DNA of 64,000 bases from an uncultured Alphaproteobacteria bacterium (GTDB lineage Bacteria > Pseudomonadota > Alphaproteobacteria > RF32 > CAG-239), in NCBI GenBank assembly GCA_944391445.1, contig CALXTL010000003.1:33810-97809 (forward strand). The letters run 5' to 3'. Under the pieces are notes generated by a model, which saw nothing but the letters and a program-made list of their open reading frames with translations, ran no database searches and was not told the DNA's origin. A program made the translations under genes and the position numbers. Below are positions 24,200 through 33,620 of the stretch, one piece after another (the stretch's first letter is position 1; every line of letters begins with the position of its first letter).

Positions 24200-24991
24200 A
24201 TGATAAGCACCTCTATAATAAATTTTCTGCGCAATCAGGGGCGTCCGCTGGTAAAGTTTTTTTCCAGTTTGGGCGAGTTTTCGCTGTTTGTTGCGCAATC
24301 GGTATACAACAGTCTGACCCCGCCTTTTTACGGCCGCAATCTGCTGCGCCAGATAATTGACATGGGCTTTTATTCTCTGCCGGTTGTCGGGCTGACAACC
24401 ATTTTTGCCGGTATGGTTATTGCGCTGCAGAGTTATTCGGGCTTTATGCGTTATGGTGCTGAGGGCGCTGTTGCCGAAGTGGTGTTGATTTCCGTCACGC
24501 GCGAGCTTGCGCCTGTATTGTCGGCTCTTATGGTTGCCGGGCGTATAGGTGCGGCCATGGCTGCTGAAATCGGAACCATGCGGGTGACCGAGCAGATTGA
24601 TGCGTTGACGACCCTTTCGACCAATCCTTTCAAATATCTGGTAGCACCGCGGGTATGGGCTGGTTTAATTGTTATGCCTCTTTTGGTAATGCTGGGCGAC
24701 ATTATCGGCATTTTTGGCGGCTACGTTGTCGGTGTTTACAAACTTGGTTTTAACCCGGCCAACTATGTTAATTCAACTTTGCAAAATCTGCAAACTATAG
24801 ATATCACCACCGGTTTGGCCAAAGCCTTTGTCTTCGGTTTCATTATCTCAATTATGGGGTGTTATAATGGCTATAAATCCAAAGGCGGAGCTCAGGGTGT
24901 CGGCGCGGCAACAACCAATGCGGTTGTTTCGGCGTCAATTCTGATTTTGATTTTCAATTACATCATTACCGAACTTTTCTTTTCAAAATAA
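24200..24991 (+). CDS. mlaE: MlaE-type lipid ABC transporter permease
   Basis: Inner-membrane permease of the Mla phospholipid trafficking system. The 263-residue protein from the ATG at 24200 has five hydrophobic segments and the family features FYSLPVVGLTTIFAGMV, ELAPVLSALMVAGRIGAAMAAE and MGCYNG. The ATG at 24134 is rejected because it lies in a leader with no conservation. mlaF follows, but the MlaD substrate-binding protein usually third in the operon is not here. Confidence 0.9.
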   Translation: MISTSIINFLRNQGRPLVKFFSSLGEFSLFVAQSVYNSLTPPFYGRNLLRQIIDMGFYSLPVVGLTTIFAGMVIALQSYSGFMRYGAEGAVAEVVLISVTRELAPVLSALMVAGRIGAAMAAEIGTMRVTEQIDALTTLSTNPFKYLVAPRVWAGLIVMPLLVMLGDIIGIFGGYVVGVYKLGFNPANYVNSTLQNLQTIDITTGLAKAFVFGFIISIMGCYNGYKSKGGAQGVGAATTNAVVSASILILIFNYIITELFFSK

Positions 24992-25012
24992 GCGTCGGCG
25001 GAGACAAAAGAC

Positions 25013-25777
25013 ATGAACGAAGCAAAGATCGAAATTAAAAATCTGCATAAAGCATTTGGCCGAAAAATTGTTTTGGACGGTATTGATCTTAACATCAATA
25101 AAGGGGAATCTTTGGTTGTCATCGGCGGCTCCGGCACAGGCAAATCTGTTTTGATTAAATGTATTCAGGGACTACTGGTACCGGATGAAGGTTCAATTTT
25201 GGTTGATGGCGAAGAGGTTGTCGGTATTGACGAAAAAGAAAAGGAGCGCCTTCATTCCAAAATGGGTATGCTGTTCCAAGGGGGCGCATTGTTTGACAGT
25301 TTAAGCGTTTGGGAAAATGTTGCCTTTGATCTTTTGGAAAACCGGGGTATGAACAAAAAAGACGCCAAAAGCGAAGCTGTCCGCGTACTGCGCTCGGTCG
25401 GTTTGGCGCCGGACGTGGCAGATCTTTCGCCTTCGGAGTTATCCGGCGGCATGCAAAAACGCGTTGGTCTGGCCCGGGCGATTGCCTCAAGGCCGGAAAT
25501 AATCTTTTTTGATGAACCGACAACCGGTCTTGATCCGATTATGGCCGATGTCATCAATGATTTGATTATTGAATCGGTAAAAGGACTGGGTGCTTCGGCG
25601 CTGACCATCACGCATGACATGGCATCAGCTCGCAAAATAGCGGATCGCATCGCCATGCTTTACAAAGGTAAAATCATCTGGCAAGGCACGGTCAAGGAAA
25701 TGGACAAGACGGATAACCCTTATGTCTGCCAGTTCATCAAAGGCAGCGCACAAGGGCCGATAAAAGTGGAGGTTTAG
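25013..25777 (+). CDS. mlaF: MlaF-type lipid ABC transporter ATPase
   Basis: ATPase partner of MlaE. The 254-residue protein has Walker A GGSGTGKSVL, signature LSGGMQKRVGLARA, Walker B IIFFDEPTTGLDP and the H-loop ITHDM. It begins 21 bases after mlaE and ends two bases before radA, so the three genes are probably one transcript. Confidence 0.93.
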   Translation: MNEAKIEIKNLHKAFGRKIVLDGIDLNINKGESLVVIGGSGTGKSVLIKCIQGLLVPDEGSILVDGEEVVGIDEKEKERLHSKMGMLFQGGALFDSLSVWENVAFDLLENRGMNKKDAKSEAVRVLRSVGLAPDVADLSPSELSGGMQKRVGLARAIASRPEIIFFDEPTTGLDPIMADVINDLIIESVKGLGASALTITHDMASARKIADRIAMLYKGKIIWQGTVKEMDKTDNPYVCQFIKGSAQGPIKVEV

Positions 25778-25779
25778 CT

Positions 25780-27153
25780 TTGGCAAAAAAAGATGCCAGA
25801 CAATACGTCTGCCGGAGTTGCGGTGCGGTTTATCCTAAATGGCAGGGCAAATGCGACGCTTGCGATGAATGGAATACCATTGAAGAAGAAATCATTGGCG
25901 GCGGCGGCTTTTCAAATTTTAATCCGCGGCGCTCCAAAGGACATATCATAGATTTTGTGCCGCTTAGCGGTGCTCAGGAACAACTAAGCCGTTTATCCAC
26001 CGGCATCCGCGAGCTGGACCGAGTTTCCGGTGGTGGTTTGGTTCCCGGGTCGGTCATTTTGGTCGGCGGCGATCCCGGCATTGGCAAATCAACACTGCTT
26101 TTGCAGGCCTGCGCCAAAATTGCCGATCATCCCGACAAGCCGGAAGTTTACTATATTTCGGGTGAGGAGGCAATTGATCAGGTGCGTATTCGGGCCAAAC
26201 GCTTAGGTCTGGAAAAATCTCCGGTCAGCCTGGCCAGCAGCACCGATATCAAAGATATTCTGGCAACATTAGAAAAATCGGCCGCTGCGGTGGTGATTAT
26301 CGATTCCATTCAAACTATGTATTTGGACGAGGTTGAATCAACGCCGGGCAGCGTTGGTCAGGTGCGAGCCTGCAGTTATGAACTTATAAAGCTTGCCAAA
26401 CGCAAAGGGTTTGTTTTGTTTCTGGTTGGACATGTCACCAAACAAGGGGAATTAGCCGGTCCTCGGGTTTTGGAACATATGGTTGATACCGTTCTCTACT
26501 TTGAAGGCGAGCGCGGACATCATTTTCGCATTTTGCGCGCAGTCAAGAATCGTTATGGCGCCACAGATGAAATCGGTGTTTTTGAAATGCAGGATCAGGG
26601 ACTGGTTGAGATTGAAAACCCGTCGGCATTGTTTCTGGCCGAACGCCAGGGGAATATATCCGGATCTTGTGTATTTGCCGGAATTGAGGGCTCCAGACCG
26701 GTTTTGGTTGAAATTCAGGCATTGGTCAGTCCCACCAGCTATGCCAGCCCGAAACGTGCTGTTGTCGGTTGGGATTCTAACCGTCTGGCCATGGTTTTGG
26801 CTGTTCTTGAAGCGCGTTGCGGCATGAACCTGAGTTCGCAGGATGTTTATCTCAATATTGCCGGCGGTTTGCGTATTTCAGAGCCGGCTGCTGATTTGGC
26901 TGTGGCCATGGCGGTCATTTCCTCGCTCAGAGGCAAAGCGTTGCCGGCGGATATGGTTATTTTCGGGGAAATCGGTCTTTCCGGAGAAATCAGGGGAGTC
27001 AGTCAGCCAAATTTGCGGTTGAAAGAGGCGGGAAAACTTGGTTTTTCAAGTGCCATTATTCCGCCGACCCACAGTAAAGAAAAGAAAATAAAAACCGATA
27101 TCCAGATACATGAAATCGGCAACGTTCAACGGATTATTAACTGGTTTGACTAG
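25780..27153 (+). CDS. radA: DNA repair protein RadA
   Basis: RecA-like helicase that processes recombination intermediates. The 457-residue protein has the N-terminal zinc ribbon YVCRSCGAVYPKWQGKCDAC, Walker A GGDPGIGKSTLLL, the RadA-specific KNRYGATDEIGVFEM, and a Lon-like C-terminal domain. The start codon is TTG: GTGGAGG is seven bases before it, and MAKKDARQYVC is the normal beginning. radA-cvpA order is common in alphaproteobacteria. Confidence 0.95.
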   Translation: MAKKDARQYVCRSCGAVYPKWQGKCDACDEWNTIEEEIIGGGGFSNFNPRRSKGHIIDFVPLSGAQEQLSRLSTGIRELDRVSGGGLVPGSVILVGGDPGIGKSTLLLQACAKIADHPDKPEVYYISGEEAIDQVRIRAKRLGLEKSPVSLASSTDIKDILATLEKSAAAVVIIDSIQTMYLDEVESTPGSVGQVRACSYELIKLAKRKGFVLFLVGHVTKQGELAGPRVLEHMVDTVLYFEGERGHHFRILRAVKNRYGATDEIGVFEMQDQGLVEIENPSALFLAERQGNISGSCVFAGIEGSRPVLVEIQALVSPTSYASPKRAVVGWDSNRLAMVLAVLEARCGMNLSSQDVYLNIAGGLRISEPAADLAVAMAVISSLRGKALPADMVIFGEIGLSGEIRGVSQPNLRLKEAGKLGFSSAIIPPTHSKEKKIKTDIQIHEIGNVQRIINWFD

Positions 27154-27168
27154 AAAAGGGTTTAACAC

Positions 27169-27906
27169 ATGAGTGGTCTTAACAATCTCGACGTCATTAT
27201 TCTAATTGTCATCGGTATTTCCGCGCTGATTGCGCTGAGCCGCGGATTGGTAAAAGAAGTGCTTTCAATTGTCGGGTGGGTCTTGGCCACGATGTCAATC
27301 ATTTATCTGCTGCCGGTGTTAATGCCTTTCGCCAAGGTGCATATTTCCAGTGGTATTTTGGCCGGTATCGTGACGGCTTTGCTGATTCTGATATTATTTT
27401 TCATTGTCTGGATTCTTTTAACAGAGAAACTTATTGGCAAAATCCGCACCAGCAAGCTTAACGGCCTGGATCGGATGCTGGGGCTTTTTTTCGGCGTTTT
27501 GCGAGCATGTTTGCTGGTTGTTTTATTTTATATTTTGGTCAGTTGGATGATCCCGGTCGACAAACAGTCCGAAGTTTTAACTGAATCAAAATATTTCCAG
27601 ATTGCCGGCTCATTTGCCAAACCTCTGGAAGATCTGATTCCGCAGGAAACGCTTGATATGATTAAAGAAAAAGCCGGTTATGCCGAAGAAAAAACTGAGA
27701 CAGAAGATTCTTCCGCGGCAAAAGAAGAAAAACCGAAAGCTCAAACCGCGCCCAAAGATCCTGTTGACGATTTGTTTGAGCGTTTGGCGCAGCCGCAAAT
27801 AAAAAAAGCCTCGGAAAAAGCCAAAGAAAAGATTAAAGAAAATTTCAGCGGCTATAAAGAATCCGAACGCGACAATCTGGATCGGTTGATTGAAACGGTA
27901 GAATAG
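27169..27906 (+). CDS. cvpA: CvpA-family membrane protein
   Basis: A 245-residue CvpA protein with four hydrophobic segments in the first 140 residues (LDVIILIVIGISALIALSRG, VGWVLATMSIIYLLP, GIVTALLILILFFIVWILL, LRACLLVVLFYILVSW) and a charged Glu/Lys/Ala-rich C-terminal tail. CvpA is linked to envelope stress resistance and colicin V production. Fifteen bases after radA. Confidence 0.88.
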   Translation: MSGLNNLDVIILIVIGISALIALSRGLVKEVLSIVGWVLATMSIIYLLPVLMPFAKVHISSGILAGIVTALLILILFFIVWILLTEKLIGKIRTSKLNGLDRMLGLFFGVLRACLLVVLFYILVSWMIPVDKQSEVLTESKYFQIAGSFAKPLEDLIPQETLDMIKEKAGYAEEKTETEDSSAAKEEKPKAQTAPKDPVDDLFERLAQPQIKKASEKAKEKIKENFSGYKESERDNLDRLIETVE

Positions 27907-27907
27907 C

Positions 27908-28372
27908 TTAATTGCTGTACATCGCGCTGATTATTGCCCGTTCCAAAATTTTATCATACATCAGATCATGCAGTTCAGACGCCGTAAAACCGTCTTTCAG
28001 GCCCAGTTTCTGGTCCAAAGCATAAACATACAGATCATATTGATGAGGAGCGTTATGCGGCGCCATTCCGCCGTAATAGTTAAATCCCCAGCTGTTTTGC
28101 CCCTGAACAAAAACATGATCAGAACGGCTTTCGTTTTCAGCCACATTTTCATATTCCAAATCTGAAACCAGCCAGTGAATCCAAGAGTGTCCCATAGTGC
28201 GGATAGCATCATTGTCAATCAGCATAATGGCATAGGCCTGAGTGTCCTGAGGAGGGTTATGAATGGCAAAAGGAACGGAAAGCGACGGTATGGCGTCAAT
28301 AAAATCTTTTCCGAATTTTCCGTATTTGCGTTTCCAAAAATTACCTTGAATACCGGTGCTGGTGACTTTCAT
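27908..28372 (-). CDS. YbhB/YbcL-type phosphatidylethanolamine-binding protein
   Basis: A 154-residue PEBP-fold protein. The anion-site residues are in IDNDAIRTMGHSWIHWLV and WGFNYYGGMAPHNAPHQYDLYVYALD, matching the bacterial YbhB family whose ligand is unclear. No signal peptide. Convergent with cvpA with one base between the stops. Confidence 0.88.
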   Translation of the reverse strand: MKVTSTGIQGNFWKRKYGKFGKDFIDAIPSLSVPFAIHNPPQDTQAYAIMLIDNDAIRTMGHSWIHWLVSDLEYENVAENESRSDHVFVQGQNSWGFNYYGGMAPHNAPHQYDLYVYALDQKLGLKDGFTASELHDLMYDKILERAIISAMYSN

Positions 28373-28428
28373 GGCATATCCTCCCTGGTTGACGGAAGAT
28401 ATAAGCCTTCTTTATCAAATTTTAAGAG

Positions 28429-29022
28429 TCAAAGCAATTTACGGGAGTTAAGCGCCAGTTGAATGGTGCCTTCGTCCATATAGTCCAGTTCCGCACCCAT
28501 CGGGATACCCTGCGCCAGAGTCGATATTTTGACCTCTGAGCCCTTAAGTTTTGAAGACAGGTAGTGGGCAGTGATTTGTCCGTCAATTGTTGCTGGCAGG
28601 GCTAAAATAACCTCTTTAACGGCATCGGCTTCGATTCGCTTAAGTAGTGGCTCAATATTCAGATCTTCGGGGCCAATGCCTTCCATAGCGGATAAAACAC
28701 CGCCCAGCACATGATATTTGCCTTTAAACAAAGATACGCGTTCCATCGCCCATAAATCGGCCACATCTTGCACCACACAAAGAATCCCGGCGTCACGATT
28801 TTCAGATTGACAAATAGAGCAGGGAGAAACCGTGTCAAAATTTCCGCAAATTTCACAAGTCTGAATATTGGTGGCCACATCATTTAAAGAATCAATCAAT
28901 GGCAACAACAGATTTTCTTTTTTCTTAATCAGTTGCAAAACAATCCGGCGCGCGGATCGGGAACCGAGCGACGGCAGTTTTGCCACTTGTTTTATCAGTT
29001 TTTCAATTTCCAAACTGGCCAT
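28429..29022 (-). CDS. recR: Recombination mediator RecR
   Basis: Works with RecO and RecF in loading RecA at gaps. The 197-residue protein has the N-terminal helix-hairpin-helix (LPSLGSRSARRIVLQL), the four-cysteine zinc finger CEICGNFDTVSPCSIC and a Toprim domain (GILCVVQDVADLWAMER; ILALPATIDGQ). Gene order dnaX-ybaB-recR is conserved widely. Confidence 0.95.
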   Translation of the reverse strand: MASLEIEKLIKQVAKLPSLGSRSARRIVLQLIKKKENLLLPLIDSLNDVATNIQTCEICGNFDTVSPCSICQSENRDAGILCVVQDVADLWAMERVSLFKGKYHVLGGVLSAMEGIGPEDLNIEPLLKRIEADAVKEVILALPATIDGQITAHYLSSKLKGSEVKISTLAQGIPMGAELDYMDEGTIQLALNSRKLL

Positions 29023-29052
29023 GATTATTATAAACCGTGTTAAAAGGTTGTG

Positions 29053-29373
29053 TTAAAAGGGAAGCTTCAGCCCGCCGAGATTGAGTCCGCCGGTCATGGC
29101 GCTGACGCTTTCCTGCATTTTGGCGTCAACTTTGTTCTTGGCATCATTATAAGCGGCAATAATCAAATCTTCCAATACTTCGCCTTCTTCTTTATCAAGA
29201 AGGGAAGGGTCAATCTGCAGCCGTTTCATTTCAAATTTTCCGTTCAGCACAATTTTAACCATTCCGCCGCCGGACGAACCTTCTGATTCTTCTTCTGCCA
29301 GCTTCGCCTGAGTTTCTTCCATTTTCTTTTGCATGGCTTGAGCCTGCTTCATAATTCCCTGAATGTTCATCAT
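29053..29373 (-). CDS. ybaB: YbaB/EbfC nucleoid-associated protein
   Basis: A small DNA-binding protein that shapes the nucleoid. The 106 residues from MMNIQGIMKQAQAMQKKM form the coiled-coil start, then VKIVLNGKFEMKRLQIDP and the dimer region, all typical. The longer reading frame upstream overlaps dnaX and is rejected. One base separates the first ATG from the dnaX stop. Confidence 0.93.
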   Translation of the reverse strand: MMNIQGIMKQAQAMQKKMEETQAKLAEEESEGSSGGGMVKIVLNGKFEMKRLQIDPSLLDKEEGEVLEDLIIAAYNDAKNKVDAKMQESVSAMTGGLNLGGLKLPF

Positions 29374-29374
29374 G

Positions 29375-31087
29375 TTAAATATCCTCATCAAAATAGGGGT
29401 TATTGTCTTCAAAAGAAACAGCGTCGTCTTCAGAGTTTTCAACCAAGGTTTTACGGGTCAGAGTTTCAATTTTTGCACCGTTAAATTCATCTAAAATGGC
29501 GCGAACCAAGGGTAAATCCGAAACGCTTTTTTTGTTGGCGCTGTCTTGTGCCCGTTCACGATCGGCAAACGTTTCGCCAAGCTGTCCGCGCCGAACGTTA
29601 ATTTCCCATTTTTTTCCGGTTGCCTCAATCAAAAAATTTTGCAGAGTCAGCAGAAAATCGTTGTTTATTTTTTCCGAAACGGCAATTGACATAGTCCCGT
29701 CGGAAAAATTGTCGAAAGAAACATCATTTTTAAGACTGTAACAAAGCAAAACCTTTTTATGCGCTTCCAAATAAGTCAAAAGTTTCTCCGGAGAATCAAA
29801 AACCGCTCCGGTTGTTTCCGCAGCGCCGGCAGGGGAATCTTCCGTCCGCGGCAGAACAACTTCGGCTTTCTTTTCGGAAAATATTGCTGGTGTGACCGCG
29901 CTTACCCTTAAATTAGAGTTTTTTTTTATGTCGTTCAAAATTTCCGCGGGGGTTGGCAAAGAGGCTGAGTAAGCAATCCGGATTAAAATCATTTCCAAGG
30001 CGTCAATTTGCACCGGCGCCAGACTGAGCTCGCTCAAACCTTTGATCATCATTTGCCAGATCTTCGATAAAACGGCAACAGAAACGATGCCGGCAGTTTT
30101 TTCGCACAAAGATCTTTCCGTCTCCGACAAACTTTCATCTTGGATAAATGAAGGCACAATCTTAACTTTGGCAACCAAATGAGTAATATTAATCAAGTCT
30201 TGCAGGATTGTCAGCGGGACGGCGCCGTTCTTATACATTTCATTCAGAGTCTGGACAACTTTTTCTGTCTCGCCGCCAAGCAGTTTTTCAAAAAGATCAA
30301 AAGTCTGGTTGCGATCCGCCAGGCCGATCATATTTTTGACAACATCGGTTTTAATAATGCCGCCGCCCAGAGAAATTGCCTGATCCAACAGAGACAAACC
30401 GTCGCGGCAGGAGCCGTCGGCAGCTTTGGCTATCAAATGCAGTGCCTCATCTTCGGCCTGCAGCCCTTCTTTCTTTAAAATATTTTTGAAATGATTAATC
30501 AGTGTTTCAATAGTTAACCGTTGCAAATCAAACCGCTGGCAGCGTGACAAAACAGTGATCGGCACCTTACGAATTTCAGTTGTGGCAAAAATAAAAATAA
30601 CATGTGCCGGCGGTTCTTCCAAAGTTTTCAGCAAAGCATTGAAAGCAGATTTTGAAAGCATATGGACTTCATCGATGATATATATTTTATAACGGCCGTT
30701 GGTTGGTTTATATCGAACGCCGTCCAAAATCTCGCGCATATCGTCCACACCGGTGCGTGATGCCGCATCCAGCTCCAACACGTCAATATGACGGGATTCG
30801 GCAATTGCGCGGCAATTTTCACAAATGCCGCAGGGGTTGATCGTCGGGCCGCCGTGCCCGTCTTTTCCGATACAGTTAAGAGCTTTGGCCATGATTCGCG
30901 CGGTAGTCGTCTTGCCAACCCCGCGAATACCGGTCAAAATATATGCATGATGAAGGCGATTATTTTTAATGGCGTTTGTCAAAGTTTGCACCAAAGCATC
31001 CTGCCCGAGCAATTCATCAAAGCTCTGCGGCCGATATTTGCGCGCCAGCACAACATAGTCATTTTGTTTTTGGATGTCTTCAGCCAT
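29375..31087 (-). CDS. dnaX: DNA polymerase III gamma/tau subunit
   Basis: Clamp-loader ATPase. The 570-residue protein has ARKYRPQSFDELLGQ, Walker A TGIRGVGKTT, a zinc site (CIGK...CGICENC), IIDEVHMLSKSAFNALLKTLEEPP and the sensor ATTEIRKVP. The C-terminal ~200 residues correspond to a tau tail; no programmed frameshift site was obvious. Directly downstream of ffs. Confidence 0.95.
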   Translation of the reverse strand: MAEDIQKQNDYVVLARKYRPQSFDELLGQDALVQTLTNAIKNNRLHHAYILTGIRGVGKTTTARIMAKALNCIGKDGHGGPTINPCGICENCRAIAESRHIDVLELDAASRTGVDDMREILDGVRYKPTNGRYKIYIIDEVHMLSKSAFNALLKTLEEPPAHVIFIFATTEIRKVPITVLSRCQRFDLQRLTIETLINHFKNILKKEGLQAEDEALHLIAKAADGSCRDGLSLLDQAISLGGGIIKTDVVKNMIGLADRNQTFDLFEKLLGGETEKVVQTLNEMYKNGAVPLTILQDLINITHLVAKVKIVPSFIQDESLSETERSLCEKTAGIVSVAVLSKIWQMMIKGLSELSLAPVQIDALEMILIRIAYSASLPTPAEILNDIKKNSNLRVSAVTPAIFSEKKAEVVLPRTEDSPAGAAETTGAVFDSPEKLLTYLEAHKKVLLCYSLKNDVSFDNFSDGTMSIAVSEKINNDFLLTLQNFLIEATGKKWEINVRRGQLGETFADRERAQDSANKKSVSDLPLVRAILDEFNGAKIETLTRKTLVENSEDDAVSFEDNNPYFDEDI

Positions 31088-31109
31088 ATGCGATAAAGTA
31101 CCTTGCCGT

Positions 31110-31205
31110 AAAAATGGTGGAGAGCAAATGACCTCAGTTGCTTTCGTTATGGCTGCTTCCTTCCGGACCTGACCAGATTGGCGAAGAACCGACCCATCAC
31201 CCTCC
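31110..31205 (-). ncRNA. ffs: Signal recognition particle RNA, small bacterial type
   Basis: The minus strand carries the invariant apical loop GGTCAGGTCCGGAAGGAAGC (31151-31174 area), flanked by long complementary arms (GGGTGATGGGTCGG at the 5' end; CTCTCCACC at the 3' end) followed by a T run. This is the ~96-base RNA that binds Ffh for co-translational protein export. Exact ends are estimated from pairing. It sits just upstream of dnaX, as in other alphaproteobacteria. Confidence 0.93.
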
Positions 31206-31268
31206 GGTATCTATACTTAGCAAATCTTCCTTTTCTCTTCAAGAAGAATCTTGTCTTTTTCAAAGAAA

Positions 31269-32708
31269 CTATTCCACAAGAAGCAGTTCTTCTGATTCGG
31301 AAGAAATTTCTGCTGCCGAAGGCAAAACTCGGCCGAAAATGGCCACTTCGGCGGCTTGTTGATTTTTACCGTAAATTTTCGGTTTTTCCGAAACGGCATA
31401 AATATCAACCGGTGGCAGTTTCTCATGTTGCATATCGTTGCTGAAGTTTTTGGGAGCCGCATCAACAACAACATCGCCGGCAGGTCGAACTTCCAGAATA
31501 TCCAAACTGTGCTGATTTGTCCCGTCTTCAAAGAAGCGAAAAGCGCCGTTAATACCAAGGTAGCCTTCAGGTTTTGTGATCGCTTTGTTAATATTTTCCG
31601 GGGCCTGTCTGGATAGCTGATTCGTCAAAGCAATGGCGTCATAGGCAAAGGAATAGAGACTGCTGGGGCGCTCATTGAAAACGGCATTATATTTGCGAGC
31701 AAAATAAGCGCTGTGCACGCGAGAAATTGCCGGATACCAGCTGCTGACAATGGCCGTTTCATTATTAAACTTTCCTGTTTCCCAAACAGAAGTGCCCAAA
31801 AATTGCACATCGGGATAAGCCGCGTCATAATAAGCAAACATAGAAATAGCCGCTGTCAGTTTGGCGCCGCTTTCGGGAATCAATACAGCATCAAATCCGA
31901 TATCGCCGATTCCCTCTTTAGTAGAAATCTGTTTCAGTTCGCGGGAAGCCGAAGCATCGCCCTTTTGAGCCAAAGCAGCCAGTTCGGCTTTTTTGCGGAC
32001 AACGGCGCTATGCCGCATATTATAATTGGTCATTTCTTTGATAATACCGGAAAAATCGGATGTATCCGGATGATAATAACCGACGGTCGTCACCGTTACA
32101 TTATTTTTCTGCGCAGCTTTGAAAGCAGCTTTGGCAACGGCATTACCGGTTGAATTATCCGGAATCAGCAAGGCAAACTGCCGTCGCCCTTGTTCTGCCG
32201 CATAAGTAATAATGCGGTTCACCTGTTCCTCCACCAGCAACCCCATCGTATAGACCGTCGGCTGTAAAACTTCTTGCGCGGTGGAAAAAGCAATAACCGG
32301 CACGCCTTGATAAATTGTCTCATTGGCAATAGCCTGCACTTCCGCACTCATCAGAGGACCGACAATAACGTCGGCTTTTTGGGCAATGGCGTTTTTAATG
32401 GCGGTTCGGGCGCCTTCGGGAGTACCTTTACTGTCATAAAACTGAACAATCAAATTAGGATTATTGACATCTTCCAGAGCAACCATTGCCGCATTGCGCA
32501 GGCCTTGCCCGTGTTTGGCCGCCGGACCGCTCAATGGCAAAAGCATACCGACGCGAAAACTTTCGCTGTTGCTGATATTGATTTCAAACACGTCGCTGTT
32601 AAAATCCTGCATGCCGCCATGGTCGGCAATTTTGGTTCCGCGGGAGGTCGAGCAGGAAGCGAGAACAAAACAAAATATAACGGCGCTGATTTTTTTTAAC
32701 ACTTGCAT
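31269..32708 (-). CDS. LpoA-like penicillin-binding protein activator lipoprotein
   Basis: A 479-residue lipoprotein (lipobox LASC) with a type 1 periplasmic-binding fold: VGMLLPLSGPAAKHGQGLRNAAMVAL, VIVGPLMSAEVQAI, and AYDAIALTNQL. Such proteins in alphaproteobacteria correspond to the C-terminal half of LpoA, which activates class A PBPs from the outer membrane. Divergent rsmI-yraN next door is the same context as lpoA in E. coli. An ABC-transporter amino-acid-binding role is less likely because no permease is near and it is lipidated. Confidence 0.82.
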   Translation of the reverse strand: MQVLKKISAVIFCFVLASCSTSRGTKIADHGGMQDFNSDVFEINISNSESFRVGMLLPLSGPAAKHGQGLRNAAMVALEDVNNPNLIVQFYDSKGTPEGARTAIKNAIAQKADVIVGPLMSAEVQAIANETIYQGVPVIAFSTAQEVLQPTVYTMGLLVEEQVNRIITYAAEQGRRQFALLIPDNSTGNAVAKAAFKAAQKNNVTVTTVGYYHPDTSDFSGIIKEMTNYNMRHSAVVRKKAELAALAQKGDASASRELKQISTKEGIGDIGFDAVLIPESGAKLTAAISMFAYYDAAYPDVQFLGTSVWETGKFNNETAIVSSWYPAISRVHSAYFARKYNAVFNERPSSLYSFAYDAIALTNQLSRQAPENINKAITKPEGYLGINGAFRFFEDGTNQHSLDILEVRPAGDVVVDAAPKNFSNDMQHEKLPPVDIYAVSEKPKIYGKNQQAAEVAIFGRVLPSAAEISSESEELLLVE

Positions 32709-32783
32709 TTTATCCTAAAATAGAAAACAATCCTTACTTAAAGAGTTTTAATTTAATTTTTTTCTGTTGTAAAGAGAGGGATT

Positions 32784-33620
32784 TTGAAAAACGGAATTTA
32801 CATCTGTGCCACGCCGATTGGCAATCTGGCCGATATTTCCGAACGTTGCCGGGAAATTCTGCGCGAAGCTGAGATTATTGCTTGCGAAGACAGCCGTGTG
32901 ACCAGAAAGCTTCTGTCTCTTTTGGGCATCCCTTTTTCTTCAAAAACTTTTATCAAATATGAAGACCACACCGAAGCCGCCCGGGCGGATGCAATCATTG
33001 CTTTAGCGCTTGGCGGCAAGAGCGTAGCTTTGGTCAGCGATGCCGGCAGTCCGTTGATTTCTGATCCGGGGTACAAGCTCATCAGCCGTTGTCGGGAGCA
33101 GGGCGTAAATGTCTGGGTTGTTCCGGGGCCCTGTGCGCTGATCTGCGCGCTTCAGCTTTCAGGACTTCCGACCAACAAGTTCATGTTTGCCGGCTTTATT
33201 CCCAATAAAGATAAGGCAAGAGAAGAATTGTTCAATAAGCTGAAAGATATAGACGCCACACTTGTTTTTTATGAAACAGCGCCGCGTATTGTCAAAACTT
33301 TGCGCAAGGCAGCGGAAATTTTTGGCAATCGCGAAATGGCAATCGCCCGGGAAATTACCAAAATTTATGAAGAATGCCTGCGCGGACCGGCCAAAGAGCT
33401 GATAGAACATTTTGAGACAAAAGAACCTCGTGGCGAAATGGTATTTATGATTGCGCCGTCATCAGAACAAGATAAGGATTCCAGAGAGTCCATCGAAGAA
33501 TTATTGCGGGAGGAACTGCGGCGAAACAACCTCAAAACCGCTGTCAAAAATCTGGTTGAACGCTACCATTTTAATAAAAATGAGGTTTACCAACAGGCTC
33601 TGGAGATAAAAAATGAATAA
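32784..33620 (+). CDS. rsmI: 16S rRNA (cytidine-1402-2'-O) methyltransferase RsmI
   Basis: SAM-dependent methylation in the ribosomal P site. The 278-residue protein has the tetrapyrrole-methylase fold: ICATPIGNLADIS, CEDSRVTRKLL, SDAGSPLISDPGYK and VVPGPCALICAL. The start is TTG; GAGAGGG lies three to nine bases before it and no ATG fits the conserved start. It overlaps yraN by eight bases. Confidence 0.95.
   Translation: MKNGIYICATPIGNLADISERCREILREAEIIACEDSRVTRKLLSLLGIPFSSKTFIKYEDHTEAARADAIIALALGGKSVALVSDAGSPLISDPGYKLISRCREQGVNVWVVPGPCALICALQLSGLPTNKFMFAGFIPNKDKAREELFNKLKDIDATLVFYETAPRIVKTLRKAAEIFGNREMAIAREITKIYEECLRGPAKELIEHFETKEPRGEMVFMIAPSSEQDKDSRESIEELLREELRRNNLKTAVKNLVERYHFNKNEVYQQALEIKNE

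Noticed and set aside
30788..31096. Open frame of 102 codons on the plus strand over dnaX
   Set aside because: Lies wholly opposite a well-conserved coding region; no ribosome site; a shadow frame.
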